Source: Tridacna crocea
Taxonomy: Eukaryota; Mollusca; Bivalvia; Cardiida; Cardiidae
DNA: 64,000 nt
Assembly: GCA_943736015.1 (NCBI GenBank)
Contig: OX031072.1
Coordinates: 10,257,501 to 10,321,500 of the forward strand
Direction of reading: 5' to 3'
The notes below the pieces were generated by a model that saw only the letters and a program-made list of their open reading frames with translations, was not told where the DNA came from and searched no databases. The position numbers were made by a program, and so were the translations under genes. Of the stretch, positions 53,064 through 63,988 are shown one piece after another. The first letter of the stretch is position 1, and every line of letters starts with the position of its first letter.

Positions 53064-53331
53064 ATTGTTTGACTGTAAACTGTCAAGAACTGTTTTTCCA
53101 TCGGTTGGAAATTTACATTTTAGTTTTCTGCACAGTTTTAGGTTCAATCATGAAAAACTGAGTTGATCTTAAAAGTGATAAAAGAATGTTAAACCTGTTC
53201 TCATTTTTTCTATACTTACACACTTGCGTATCAGTAGCTCATATTGGTACATCCCTGTTCCCTTACAAGGCATGGTAATTGGATAAACTTTTTCAGTCAG
53301 GAAAAAAGGAATCAGAAATGCTATTCTAACT
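53064..53331 (+). other. METTL1 3' flank
   Basis: Unique AT-rich sequence up to the next MITE. No canonical AATAAA was seen, and no other gene. Confidence 0.4.
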
Positions 53332-53567
53332 TTAACGCTTTAGCAGACAACAAAATTTTAGACTTGTCCAAATTGAGGGCATGTTGCAAATGACAAAACA
53401 GATGTGACTCAAAACATGAAACTTGACTTTCAAAGAGTAGAAAAAAAAAAACCATAGGAAAAGGAGAAAATGCTGGTTACCAGCATTTTCGCCTTTCTTA
53501 TAATGTTTTCAGAAGGCTTCTTCCTCAGGGGCATGAAAAACCAGGGACTGTTTGGTAAAGGGGTAAG
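53332..53567 (-). mobile_element. TTAA palindromic MITE after METTL1
   Basis: CGCTTTAGCAGAC start; right end GGTAAAGGGGTAA. Confidence 0.8.
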
Positions 53568-53687
53568 ACTGCTTTTTACAAGTAACAATATCCCACTCAA
53601 TATAAGACTGCCTAGATTTAAGATCAGACTACACACTTTTGTATTCTGATCTGTGTGGTAGCAATGAAAATTCTTGTGGATTTTTAT

Positions 53688-53895
53688 CTCTTTGCCACAC
53701 TTTTCAGTGTTAAAATAATCTACTTGGAACCTACTGAAAATATAAGAAAAGGAGAAAATGCTGGTAAGTACCATTTTCTCCTTTTCCCACAATACATGTA
53801 TTTCTTACTCTTTTGAAAACAAATACCATTACTTGACCCACAACTGTTGTCTGAGAATACCAGTAAATTCAATTTGGATAAATTTTGGAGTTAAG
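53688..53895 (+). mobile_element. Decayed TTAA MITE
   Basis: Centre GGTAAGTACC; ends lost. Confidence 0.55.
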
Positions 53896-54135
53896 GGGAT
53901 ATTTCATGTTCTAATATTAGGATGGCTATTATTTCTATAATAATGGAACTTTTTTTTTTTTCAAATTTCTTAACACCAATTCATGGATAGCTGTATTTTT
54001 ACATACTCTGGAAGAAATAAGCTTGTGTTGACTTATTCGAATATGTAATTGAAGTAAAGATTTTGTATAGTGTTTACTCTTTGAAAGTCATAACCTCTGT
54101 TCCCTATGATTGCTTGGTACTGAGACATTTTCAAT

Positions 54136-54401
54136 ATGGAGTGCAACACACGAAAAGGTGCATTCGGACATTTGCGTAAAGTGTCGTCCCGGATTAGCCT
54201 GCGCAGTCCGCGCAGGCTAATCCGAGACGGCACTTTACAACTACATTAGATTTTGTGCTACAGTAGACTTGCGTAAAACAGAAAATCACATAAAATCGGA
54301 GAGTGTCGTTTTGGATTAGCCTCTGCGGACTGCGCAGGCGAATCCGAGACGACACTTTACGCAAATGTCCGAATGACCCTTTTCGCGTGTTGCACCCCAT
54401 A
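54136..54401. mobile_element. TGCAACACGCG long-TIR repeat, copy 3
   Basis: Best-preserved copy. The ends ATATGG and CCATAT enclose inverted TIRs of about 60 bp. Both halves contain their own GGATTAGCCT...GCGCAGGC palindrome, giving a repeat-within-repeat hairpin design. Confidence 0.75.
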
Positions 54402-54403
54402 TC

Positions 54404-54690
54404 ATGTCAGTTGTATCGTGGTGGCCAGCACACCTATTCACACTCTCCAGGAGTTTCATTTAGCAGCACTCTGCACAATACACTATCTAAGCCATTGGTT
54501 CCTTTCCTACATAATGATCATCTAAACAACTGTCAGTGGTGAGAGAGTATTGATTTATGCGGCAATTACTAGAACTATAATTACCGATACTTCTCATAAA
54601 GAAAAGTGGCCAAAGGGAGTTTCAAACCAGTGTCCTCTTGGTTAATCTCTCTCTGCTACAAACTAAGCTACCAGGGTTGGCTACCATTTC
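54404..54690 (-). mobile_element. tRNA-derived SINE
   Basis: Minus-strand copy. A-box-like TAGCTTAGTTTGTAGCAGAG and B-box-like GGTTTGAAACTCC are followed by the common SINE body up to GGTGTGCTGGCCACCAC. It abuts the long-TIR repeat ending at 54401. Confidence 0.55.
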
Positions 54691-54958
54691 ATTTTGTCAT
54701 TTGTAAAAAATCTGAACATGTCATCTTGAATGTCAACCAGCGTAAGTGCCACAGCAATTCAGGGTTCGGAGTTAACATTTTTTTCAACTAGACCAGTGGA
54801 CTAGTAATTTGAAATTTTTACTAGACCACAGTCTATTTATGTAGGACAGCTTAGCGATAACTTCAGTTGTTTGTGCTTCACACCTTAGGTCTTTTAATTT
54901 GAGCGGATTTCTTAGACAACTTATTGAACGCTTGAAAGTTAATTCCTTCTAGGTAGTT

Positions 54959-55181
54959 TTAAACCTTTATCAAATAATCCTAAATTTTAGTGACCCTAAA
55001 GAAAGAGGCTTTTGAAAGCATTCAGGGAAAACTGAATATGCTAGAAACCAGCATTTTCTCCTTTTCCCATAATGTTTTCATCCCTTTCACAAAGAGTTTC
55101 ATAACTTGAGCCACAGTAAATTTGTTATCTGCAAATGCTTTCAAATTGGACTAGTCTAAAATTGTTATTAAAGGGTTGTAA
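54959..55181 (+). mobile_element. TTAA MITE
   Basis: Aged; centre GCTAGAAACCAGC; right end AAAGGGTTGTAA. Confidence 0.7.
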
Positions 55182-55281
55182 CAGGCAAAAAACGTAACAG
55201 CTTGATAGCCATGAGGACACATGCTCACCTATAATAATTATCGAACTCACAATAAAGGGCAAAAGTAAACAAAGGTGGTGT

Positions 55282-55493
55282 TTAAACCATTACCACACAA
55301 AATCGCCACTTTTAACAAACCTGAGCGAGAAGCCTTCAGAGAACATGGTGGGAAAAGGAGAAAATGCTGGTAACCCGCATTTTCTTCTTTTTCACACCAT
55401 GTTTTCTGCCCTTCACAAAAGAAATTTCAAATTTTCAGTCACTTTTATTTTGTCGTCTGCAAATGCTTTGGATTTGGACAAACCCAAAATTAA
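55282..55493 (+). mobile_element. TTAA MITE, right terminus lost
   Basis: Centre GGTAACCCGC; right arm CACACCATGTTTTC matches left arm GAACATGGTGGG, another paired change. Confidence 0.75.
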
Positions 55494-55621
55494 ATGCATT
55501 TGAATTTACATCATACCATTTAAAAGTATGGAAATTATTGTGAAGATAACAATCTTTCATTGTATGGTCGGTCAAAATGTTATTTGTTTACAGAGAAATT
55601 AATTTCTGAACTACCAGTAGG

Positions 55622-55836
55622 GTAACTCTTTACCACACTGCAAAATTTTCGACCTGTCCAAATTTAAGTCATTTGCAGATAACTGGGTCAAATGACACAA
55701 TTTTTCTTTGATAGGGTACAAGACATTGTGGGAAAAGGAGAAAATGTTGGTTACCAGTATTTTCTCCTTTTCCCACAAAGGGAAAGGCTTCTTTCTCAGG
55801 GTCGCTAAAAGTGATCATTGTGTGGTAAAGGGTTAA
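55622..55836 (-). mobile_element. TTAA palindromic MITE
   Basis: Right arm shortened after CCCACAAAG. Confidence 0.8.
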
Positions 55837-55879
55837 AACTTGCCAAATAGCTCTGTCTTTTGTTAACATTACCCTGATT

Positions 55880-56107
55880 TTAACCCTTTACTCCATAAGG
55901 CATTTCTATTGTATCTCTAATTGACCCTAAATAATAGCAAGGATGAAGCTGTTTCTTATGTGTATATGACACCTTTTGATAGCACAGAAAACATTGTGAC
56001 AAAAGGTGAAATTGCTCGTCACGAGCAATTTCACCTTTTGCCACAATGTTTTCAAGTGCTCATACAAGCATTGCGTAGAAATGAGCATCTATGGAGTAAA
56101 GGGTTAA
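55880..56107 (+). mobile_element. TTAA MITE, CTCCATA subfamily with altered arms
   Basis: Ends TTAACCCTTTACTCCATAAG / CTATGGAGTAAAGGGTTAA. Arms ACAAAAGGTGAAATTGCTCG and CGAGCAATTTCACCTTTTG are changed together relative to AAAAGGAGAAAATGCTGG. Confidence 0.88.
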
Positions 56108-56514
56108 AACATTTTTTCTGCCAGTGACTAACACGTGGCCAAACCACACAGTGACAGACTTATAAATGATATGATTTGAATTCAAATGTATTGTGACACC
56201 TGCTTTGATATATTGACCTTTACTGGGCCTTTAAAAGCCAACTTGCTGACTGGAGTCACCTGAAAGTAATTGTAAATACTCAGACTTCAGATGAGCCTGG
56301 CTTGAACTAAGGTTTGCACAGACTTCATGTCAACTCATTGTAACGGTTTTAAACAGCAGTTCACACAAACTCGGATTTAAGCTAAATTGAATTGTGTAAC
56401 TTAAAGTTGAGACGAGTTCTATGCTCCTATATGACACATGTTTGAAATTCTGTCATTTGGTAAAGAGTGAAGACAAAGTGAAAAATGTAGGAGCCATATC
56501 AAATGAAAAGATTC
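56108..56514. other. Unique stretch
   Basis: Only a MITE end remnant (CATTTGGTAAAGAGTGAAG at about 56453); otherwise nothing recognised. Confidence 0.4.
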
Positions 56515-56719
56515 TTAACTCTATACAAAAGGACAAATTTTTGGACTGGACCAAATTGAAAGCACTTGCAGACGACAAAATAAGTGAGACTGAAAAATAG
56601 AAATATGGTTTAAGAAGGGTAGAAACATTGTGGGAAAAGTAGAAAATGCTGGTTACCAGTTTTTAAAAGCTGTCTTATTCAGGGTTGTCAAAAATCGGGA
56701 TTGTGTGGTAAAGAGTTAA
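56515..56719 (-). mobile_element. TTAA MITE, right arm deleted
   Basis: Centre GGTTACCAGTTTTTAAAAGC; TTAA ends intact. Confidence 0.75.
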
Positions 56720-56930
56720 TGCATTTGCAGAATTTAAGGATTGGGAGAAAAAATCAAAGCGTCTGCAGGTGTGTATTAGTCGCTGCATCTAGAATTGTTC
56801 TACAATACAGAAGAATATCTATTTAGCAAGGATAAACACCAAAGAATCGACCTAGGTTCAACCAATGGATGATTATTTATCGTGACACATCGAGACCACT
56901 TTTCACAGGAGATGGCTGCATGAATTTGAG

Positions 56931-57158
56931 TTAACCCTCTACCAAACAGTCCTAAATTTTAACAACCTTAAAAAAAAGCTTTTTGAAAACACCGTGGGAA
57001 AAGGAGAAAATGCTAGTAACCAGCATTTTTTCCTTTTCCCTCAATGTTTTCTACTCTGCAGGAAGAGAAATTCAAACTATAAGTTACATTTATTTTGTCG
57101 TCTGCAAGTGCTTTCAGTTTGGACAAGCCTTACATTTTGTCGTTTGGTAAGGAGTTAA
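56931..57158 (+). mobile_element. TTAA palindromic MITE
   Basis: AAAACACCGTGGG left arm but CCCTCAATG right arm, unmatched. Confidence 0.88.
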
Positions 57159-57224
57159 GGAACCTTTCCACAGTAATGGTTATTTGCTAGGATATAGGAG
57201 AAAATCTGACCTTTCCAGTGTTAT

Positions 57225-57452
57225 TTAACCCTTTACCAAATGACAGAATTTTAGACAGGTCCAAATTGAAAGCATTTGCTGACAACAAAATGAACATAAC
57301 TCAAAAATTCAAATTTGTTTCTAGTAGGGTAGAAAACATTTTGGGAAAAGGAGAAAATGCTGGTTACCAGCATTTTCTCATTTTCCCAAAATGTTTCCAA
57401 AAGGCGTCTTTCACTTGGTCGCAAAAACCACGGATTGTTTGGTAAAGGTACA
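57225..57452 (-). mobile_element. TTAA palindromic MITE, TTTT-arm variant
   Basis: AAAACATTTTGGG / CCCAAAATGTTT, the same paired change as 29999-30226 but in the opposite orientation. Confidence 0.88.
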
Positions 57453-57454
57453 AC

Positions 57455-57660
57455 TCTTATTCTGACGAAAACATTTTTGGCTGTTCCAAATTGAAAGCCT
57501 GAGCAGACAACAAAATGAAAGCGACTCAAAAATAGAAATTTGTTTCGGGAAAGGTAGAAAACATTGTGGAAAAAGGAGAAAATGCGGGTAACATTTTCTC
57601 TTTTTCCAACAATGTTTTCAAAAGGCTTCCCTCATAGAGTCGTGAAAATCAGAGATCTTA
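57455..57660 (-). mobile_element. TTAA MITE, ends decayed
   Basis: Centre GCGGGTAACATTTTC; adjoins the previous copy. Confidence 0.6.
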
Positions 57661-57947
57661 TCCTTTTCTAGAAGCTATAAAAAGAAATAAAAAGATATTT
57701 TGTCCCATCAGATATTGCCAGTGTTGGTAACAACAACTTTTATTGAATTATTTCAAAATAAGATGTGTGTGACTCATCGAGAAAATAATGATTTATCTGT
57801 AAAATGCTGTTTATGGAATAAAAACATCTCTGCTTCAACAGCTGTTGTGATACACAAACTTCAAAGTTTGTTCTTTTAAGGTTCAAGTAGAGACAGCATC
57901 TCGTCAGTAGAGGTAAGATATTAGCAATTTCAGAATTTCTTCAACGA

Positions 57948-58127
57948 TTAATCTTTTCCCAAACGACAAACTTTTGGACTAGACCAAATTCAAAGCATTT
58001 GCAGAGAAAACATTGTTGGAAAAGGATAAAATGCTGGTTACCAGCATTTTCTCCTTTTCCCACAATGTTTTCAAAAGGCTACTATTCCAGACCTGTAAAA
58101 ACCAGGGATTGTTTGGGAAAGGGTTAA
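57948..58127 (-). mobile_element. TTAA palindromic MITE, internal deletion
   Basis: Lacks the ACAAAATAAA to GGGTAG stretch; CTTTTCCCAAAC / GTTTGGGAAAG ends. Confidence 0.8.
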
Positions 58128-58620
58128 ATTGAGAATAATGAACTAGTTGTGTTTGGTATTACAATTCTGTCACCAGGATGGGTGTGATGCGGTTGGAAAA
58201 AAGACCGAGTCCTAATGACCCAGTTCGAGTGATAGATTTTCAATATCAGACACAACCAGTTGATTATTCTATTTATTAGATCTCTTATTCACCTCTTTTT
58301 ATTCTAATAATTAGCAAGAATGGTAAAATGTGACCAATATAGAAAAAAAAAAGTAGTTCCGACAAATATCTAAAACTTCAGCATCACTAGTGGTGTTATT
58401 CACTCAGAAATCTAAGTAATTTGGTAATAGGAATACATGTATAATAAATTTCAATAATGCTGAGTGAAAAACAGGTTTGATGCATCTGTTATAAAGTTTT
58501 ACCCAGTCCAGCCTGCGCGATCCATATTACGCAGTAAGATGCTTGACTTTGTGCTTTATAAAAAGGCATTAAGCTCCTCTTTTCAAGAGGATGGCACATT
58601 TTGTCCTTGGGGCTGTGTTG

Positions 58621-59846
58621 CGTCAGTTCTGGTGTGAGAAAGCCAGGAAACTTTTGGTGTGAGAAAGCCAGGAAACAACTGCATAAGTGCACTGGCCGGT
58701 GTGATATAAGCTGTTAAAATGGCGTTAAACTCCAATACAATCCAAACAATTGTCTGCCAATCAAGCGGCTTTAAAAAATGGCAGTTTTATACTTGTAAGC
58801 GTTTGCACCAACAATTTATAAGCTGCTGGGAAAAAAATGAAATTAGTTATTTGAATTGAAAAAAAAAAAACAACAAACAATGCAAGTAAAGGAGAATATG
58901 CTGGTTAGATTGGCGATTTTCTCTAAAGAGCATAAAGGGACCACATGGAAAAGAGCAGTTAAATTCGCCCGTGTAGCTCGGGCAAATCCAACTGTGGTAT
59001 GGCAATAGGTACCCGACAAAAAGTTACACCGATGCGCGACAAGGAGAATGTCCCTTTTATGGTGATGCGAAAGTTTTACCCGATATCCGGCCATAATGAA
59101 GAAAAACTTTTGCCCCACGAGAAGAGGGACCACATGGAAAATTCTCAATTTGCAAGCACAAGAGATGCAGTTCTTGTATCTTAATGCTGCCAAAAGTTAC
59201 TTGGAAATACTCTAGATCACACAGCAAGCTTTTGATGCTGAGAAAATGATAAAATGTAGGGGAAATAATTGGTCAAACTTTCGGTCCCCTTTTCTCGTGG
59301 CGCGTTTTTTGTGCTCGCAATCAAGAAAAATTTTCGTTAAACTGTTCGGCCCCTGACTAATCGTACCCTAAGTAAAATTAAACTGTTTTTACAGGACGAA
59401 TGTTGCTTTTAATGTTTGTTTTTCCCCTGTCTTTGGATTGTGTGGTCTTTAACTCCATTTAATTATATTTTAGGCCATGTATATCAATAGAAACAGTGCA
59501 GCTTTGCAAATGTGTCTGATGTTCCCTTACCGATCACAAGGCACGTTATTTCATTCATACTATGGGCTGTTTCTGAGAGATTAAGCTCCTATTTTTCAGA
59601 GAATAGTACTTTTCGTTTATTGGTCGCTGTGTTGTAACAAAAAATGTATTTTTTCATGTCTCAAGACAGGCCCCGAAGAAAATGAAGACGAGTCCACTGG
59701 TTGGTTTAGATGTAAGCGTATCTTACACATGACCTGATTGTTGCGAGTCCGATACCTGGTTGAAGCGAACTTTTTTTTTTCGGCCATTTTTGCCTCTCAT
59801 CTCATGCATTTAAGAAAAGTAGACAGTGACTTGGATAGAACGTCGC
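58621..59846 (+). repeat. 1.2-kb tandem duplication, copy 1
   Basis: Begins CGTCAGTTCTGGTGTGAGAAA and matches 59847-61100. Contains GGCAATAGGTACCCGAC (58999) and TTCTCGTGGCGCG (59292). It carries the empty site GGCGTTAAACTCC for the MITE in copy 2. No domain recognised in its short ORFs. Confidence 0.8.
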
Positions 59847-61100
59847 GTCAGTTCTGGTGTGAGAAAGCCAGGGAGCACTGGTCGGTCGGTGTGATATAAG
59901 CTGTAAAAAAGGTGTTTAACCCTTTCCCAAACAAGAAATTTTGGACTCTTCCAAACTGAAAGAGTTTGCAGACGACAATTTTAGATTTTGAGAAAATGGC
60001 AGAAAGTTCTCATAAAGGGTAGAAAACACCGTGGGAAAAGGAGAAATTGCTCGTTACGAGCAATTTCTCCTTTTCCTACAGTGTTTTCAAAAGACCTTTA
60101 CTGCAGACATGTAAAAACCAGGACTTGTTTGGGAAAGGGTCAACTCCAATACAATCCAAACAATTGTCTGCCAGTCAAGCGGCTTTTCCTAAAGACAGTT
60201 TTATACTTATCGTAAATGGAAACATTTGCACCAACAGTGTACAAGTTACTAAAAAATAATTATTTGAATAGAGAAAAGAAAAAATAATGCGAGTAAAGGG
60301 AAAAAAATCTGGTTAGATAGTCGATTTTCTCTAAGTAGAAAAAATAAACAGTTTAGTTCCCTCTCCCTGGTGGCGCGGTAAATATAGCCCAAAGCGCCCG
60401 TGTAGCTCGTGCAAATCTAATTGCGGCATGGCAATAGGTACCCGACAAAAAGTTACACCGATGCGCGACAAGGAGAATACCCCTTTTATAGTGCTGCGAA
60501 AGTTTTACCCGATATCCGGCCATATCGAAGAAAAACTTTTGCCCCACGAGAAGAGGGACCACATGGAAAATTCTCAGTTTGCAAGCACAAGAGATGCAAT
60601 TATTGTATCTTAATGCTGCCAAAAGTTACTTGGAAATACTCTGGATCACACAGCAAGCTTTTGATGCTAAGAAAATGATAAACTGTAGGGGAAATAATTG
60701 GTCAAACTTTCGGTCCCCTTTTCTCGTGGCGCGTTTTTTGTGCTCGCAATCAAGAAAAATTTTCGTTAAACTGTTCGGCCCCTGACTAATCGTACCCTAA
60801 GCAAAATTAAACTGTTTTTACAGGACGAATGTTGCTTTTAATGTTTGTTTTTCCTTTTTTTTGGATTGTGTGGTCTTTAACTCCATTTTATTATATTTTA
60901 GGCCATGTATATATGTACAAACAGTGCAGCTTTGCCAATGTTTCTGATGTTGATTACCGATTACAATGCACATTATTTCATTCACACTACTAGCTGTTTT
61001 TAAGACATTAAGCTCCAATTTTTAGAGAATGGCACTTTTCGTGTATTGGTCGCTGTGTTGTGAGAAAAATTGTATTTTTTTTTTGTCCGAAGACGGGCCT
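59847..61100 (+). repeat. 1.2-kb tandem duplication, copy 2
   Basis: Same order of landmarks as copy 1, with a MITE inserted at 59916-60143. Differences from copy 1 are scattered substitutions and small indels. Confidence 0.8.
59916..60143 (-). mobile_element. TTAA MITE with natural empty site
   Basis: TTAACCCTTTCCC ... GGGAAAGGGTCAA; centre GAAATTGCTCGTTACGAGC. The duplicated segment at 58721-58732 has the uninterrupted GGCGTTAAACTCC. Confidence 0.9.
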
Positions 61101-61319
61101 TGAAGAAAATGAAGACGAGTTCACTGGTTGATTTAGATTTAAGCTTATCTTACGGGTCGTGGTTTTCACGTGTCACCTTTGTTTAACCGGCTTGTATGCT
61201 CTCAATATATTATTCATTTAAAAAAAAAACGAGGAGTTTGGTGCACCAAATCCTTTACTAGTTGACAAAATAATATATGTTTAAAAAAAATGTTTAAGAT
61301 ATATGTGGCAAAAACATTA
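61101..61319. other. AT-rich spacer
   Basis: A-rich runs; probably the 3' tail of the minus-strand SINE whose head is at 61320-61390. Confidence 0.35.
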
Positions 61320-61390
61320 TCCATTCACGACTCGAACGTGGGAGTCCAAGTATGTGGGGCGAGTAACTTTACCACTGTACCACGCAGAAC
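61320..61390 (-). mobile_element. tRNA-like SINE head
   Basis: On the minus strand: TGGTACAGTGGTAAAG (A box) and ACGTTCGAGTCGTG (B box) about 40 nt apart. The acceptor ends do not pair, so this is a tRNA-derived head, not a tRNA gene. Confidence 0.5.
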
Positions 61391-61604
61391 ATTGCATATT
61401 CACCTTACTATTTATTTATAGCTTTTTGTGAACAAAAATGGTAAAAAAAAAACACGAAAGAATGATATATATCAGTATTTCCTTATTTCCCCACAATGCT
61501 CTCCAAGGCCTTATTTTGCAAGGTCTTTACATGCTAGAATTGTTTGGTTCGGTAAAAAAAAATGCTACAAGACATTTGGAGAGACATGTGGGTTATATTT
61601 GTAC

Positions 61605-61722
61605 TTAACTCATTACCAAACGACAAGATTTTAGCGTTGTCTAAATCGAAAGCATCTGCAGACGACAAAATAAATTTGACTGAAATTTTGAAATGTTTTG
61701 AGAAGGGTAGAAAACAATGTGG
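61605..61722 (-). mobile_element. TTAA MITE, left half
   Basis: TTAACTCATTACCA to GTAGAAAACAATGTGGG, then joined to a SINE. Confidence 0.6.
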
Positions 61723-61726
61723 GTAT

Positions 61727-61905
61727 TGCATTGGCCAGTGCACCTATCCACGGATTCCTTTACATGTTAATGAAATTCAATACGACACGATTCGTTCCTC
61801 TCTCATTGCAGACTTTAGTGCCAATTTGGGTTGTCGAAAGTCAGCCATTGGCTTGCAAAGAACTGTAGGAACGTATGCTAAAGGGTGTACTGTCCGTTGT
61901 GACAA
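61727..61905 (-). mobile_element. 5'-truncated SINE
   Basis: Minus-strand body with GGATAGGTGCACTGGCC at its end, joined to a half MITE (61605-61722). Confidence 0.45.
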
Positions 61906-62250
61906 CTGAACCAACAAAACGACAAAATATTGGACAAGTCCGAATTCAAAGCATTAGCTGAAGTCAACTACAAAATAAATCAGACATAATGAAGTATTCC
62001 TTGAATGGTGAAACTTTTGGCGAAATTTGAAAGCCAACAGGGATCTCTTCCTTGAAAAGGGTCCACTTACCTGTTACATGGGGTCCATTCTGTCGTTTAT
62101 ATCTGCATTTCTTGCAAATTCTCTTTGTCTCCCTTCTTTCTCGCCTGCGATCAGAATTTATTTTTCATGAGTCCCGATGTACAGCTGGATTTTTTTTTAC
62201 GTTTAATTAGAAATATTTTTTTCCTGTTCTTCGGCATTCATGCACCTGCA

Positions 62251-62460
62251 TCAACCCTTTCCCAAACAATCCCTGGTTTTAACGGGTACGGAATAGTAGC
62301 TTTTTGAAAACATTGTGGTTACCAGCATTTTCTCCTTTTCACACAATGTTTTCTACCCAATCAAAGACAGAAATCACCTTTTCAGCAAGAGTTGAACTGT
62401 CATCTGCAAATGCTTTCAATTTGGTCTAGCCAAAAAGTTAGTCGTTTCGGAAAGGGTTAA
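62251..62460 (+). mobile_element. TTAA MITE, left arm deleted
   Basis: AAAACATTGTGGTTACCAGC centre; ends CGGAAAGGGTTAA. Confidence 0.78.
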
Positions 62461-62464
62461 GAGT

Positions 62465-62660
62465 GTTTAACCCTTTCGAATCCATAGGCGAAATCCGTGA
62501 CTTTTGTGGACGACATAGATCAAGATCAGACTGCACAGAACGTGTAGTCTGATCTTTTATCTATACCATCCGCTGGTATAGTCAAGCCTATACAATGAAA
62601 TTCTTTGTATGTTTCAATGGGTTGTATTGGTAGCCGTCGAAAGGGATCTAGTTTATTCGT
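62465..62660. repeat. GATCAGACTGCAC repeat variant
   Basis: Starts TTTAACCCTTTCGAATCC and ends GCCGTCGAAAGGGATC; core AGATCAGACTGCACAGAACG. Its outer ends form an inverted pair, ATCCC/CCTTTCGA-like. Confidence 0.6.
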
Positions 62661-62843
62661 TTGGCGTAAAATAGTTAAGTATTTTTATTGTTTTGTTTTC
62701 AAATTTTCATGCTCCTAACATTTAAAACCAACCCATTTCTAAAACTGCTTTTCAACTCGTTACCAGGTAACACAATTTTAGACTTATCCAATGAAAACAT
62801 TTGCAGATGGCAAAGAAAATGAATAATGCCCTGGAATACTGGG

Positions 62844-63046
62844 TTTAACCGGTTCAAATTGATAGCATTTGCAGACGACAAAATAAATGCAACTCAAAAA
62901 TTGAAATTTGTTACCAGTAGGGTAGAAAACATTGTGGAAAAAGGAGAAAATGCTGGTAACCAGCATTTTCTCCTTTTCCCACAATGTTTTCACAAGGCTT
63001 CTATCTCCTTGTCGTACAAAGCAGGAATTGTTTGGTAAAGGGTGAA
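62844..63046 (-). mobile_element. TTAA palindromic MITE
   Basis: Perfect centre; a fragment of another copy (GTTACCAGGTAACAC) is at 62760. Confidence 0.8.
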
Positions 63047-63049
63047 TGT

Positions 63050-63260
63050 ATCACAGTGGTACATTTTACTGAGCAAGTCATCACATAATTCTTGACAAAC
63101 AGACAGACAAGATGATCCATGAAATCTACTATGTCTAACAAAGCAACTGAATCATGAGATACGCTGGTCCTTTGGTCAGCAGAGAACTTACTGATAGAAG
63201 AAAAAAACGAACCACGTCTACCTGAACAGACTGTGTTCAGATTCTATTATGAGTCATTGG
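63050..63260 (+). repeat. Decayed GAGCCATGCTCT repeat
   Basis: ATCCATGAAATCTACTATG, GATACGCTGGTCCTTTGG and GAACTTACTGATAG phrases only. Confidence 0.4.
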
Positions 63261-63448
63261 TAGAAAAGGAGCAGTTGCCGTTAAGATTTTCGTGTCAAAA
63301 ATAGCGATAGCAGATCTTTACGTCTGCACGGGCCAGGAGAATATACATAACCCTATTTTTGACCAATCATAATACAGTGTTTATTCATTCTATATTAATA
63401 CCAAGACATGTATAGGTCTCTCAGTTGGTCAAATCTCTGATTGTAGTT

Positions 63449-63677
63449 TTAACTCTTTACCACACGACAAAATTTTAGACTGGTTCAACTTGAAAGCATT
63501 TGCAAATGACAAAATAAAGGTGACTGAAAAATTGAAATTTGTTCTGGAAAGGGTAGAAAACACTGTGGGAAAAGAAGAAAATGCTGGTTACCAGCATTTT
63601 CTCCTTTTCCCATAGTGTTTTCAAAAAGCTTCTTTCTCAGGGACATCAAAAGTAGGGATTGTGTGGTAACGGGTTAA
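63449..63677 (-). mobile_element. TTAA palindromic MITE, ACTG-arm variant
   Basis: AAAACACTGTGGG / CCCATAGTGTTTT. Confidence 0.9.
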
Positions 63678-63846
63678 AGGTTGTGGGCTTGATTCCTGCA
63701 AGAGGAATATAGTTTTTATCGTTGTCCAAATGTCTGTTCCTTCGTCTGTCCAGACTGGGAGGGGGGGGGGGGGCTAGATATGTATTTCCATTATGGTTCA
63801 ATCCCTCTTCAACTACTGGACAAAATTGTATACAGAGCTTCAGATA

Positions 63847-63988
63847 AGAGGGAGTGATGATATTCTTTATCCATTATTTCCCTTTTAAATCCTATGTTTT
63901 GGGTACTCATATAAGAACTGTCTTACATTGGGTTTGGTACAGAATATCTAATATTTTTTTTATTGTAAAAATCAAAATCACTCCCTCT
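63847..63988. mobile_element. Possible small TIR element AGAGGGAGTGAT
   Basis: Inverted 12-bp ends AGAGGGAGTGAT (63847-63858) and ATCACTCCCTCT (63977-63988), total 142 bp, AT-rich interior. It is a single copy in the window with no convincing target duplication. Confidence 0.4.

Noticed and set aside
60421..60470. RHGNRYPTK, resembling the RHGxRxP signature of histidine phosphatases (MINPP1 type).
   Set aside because: The duplicated copy reads WYGNRYP with stops further on, an upstream stop precedes the motif, and nothing else of the family is present. Treated as chance.
63755..63775. G-run as a possible quadruplex regulatory site.
   Set aside because: A single homopolymer-like run next to no gene; no supporting context.
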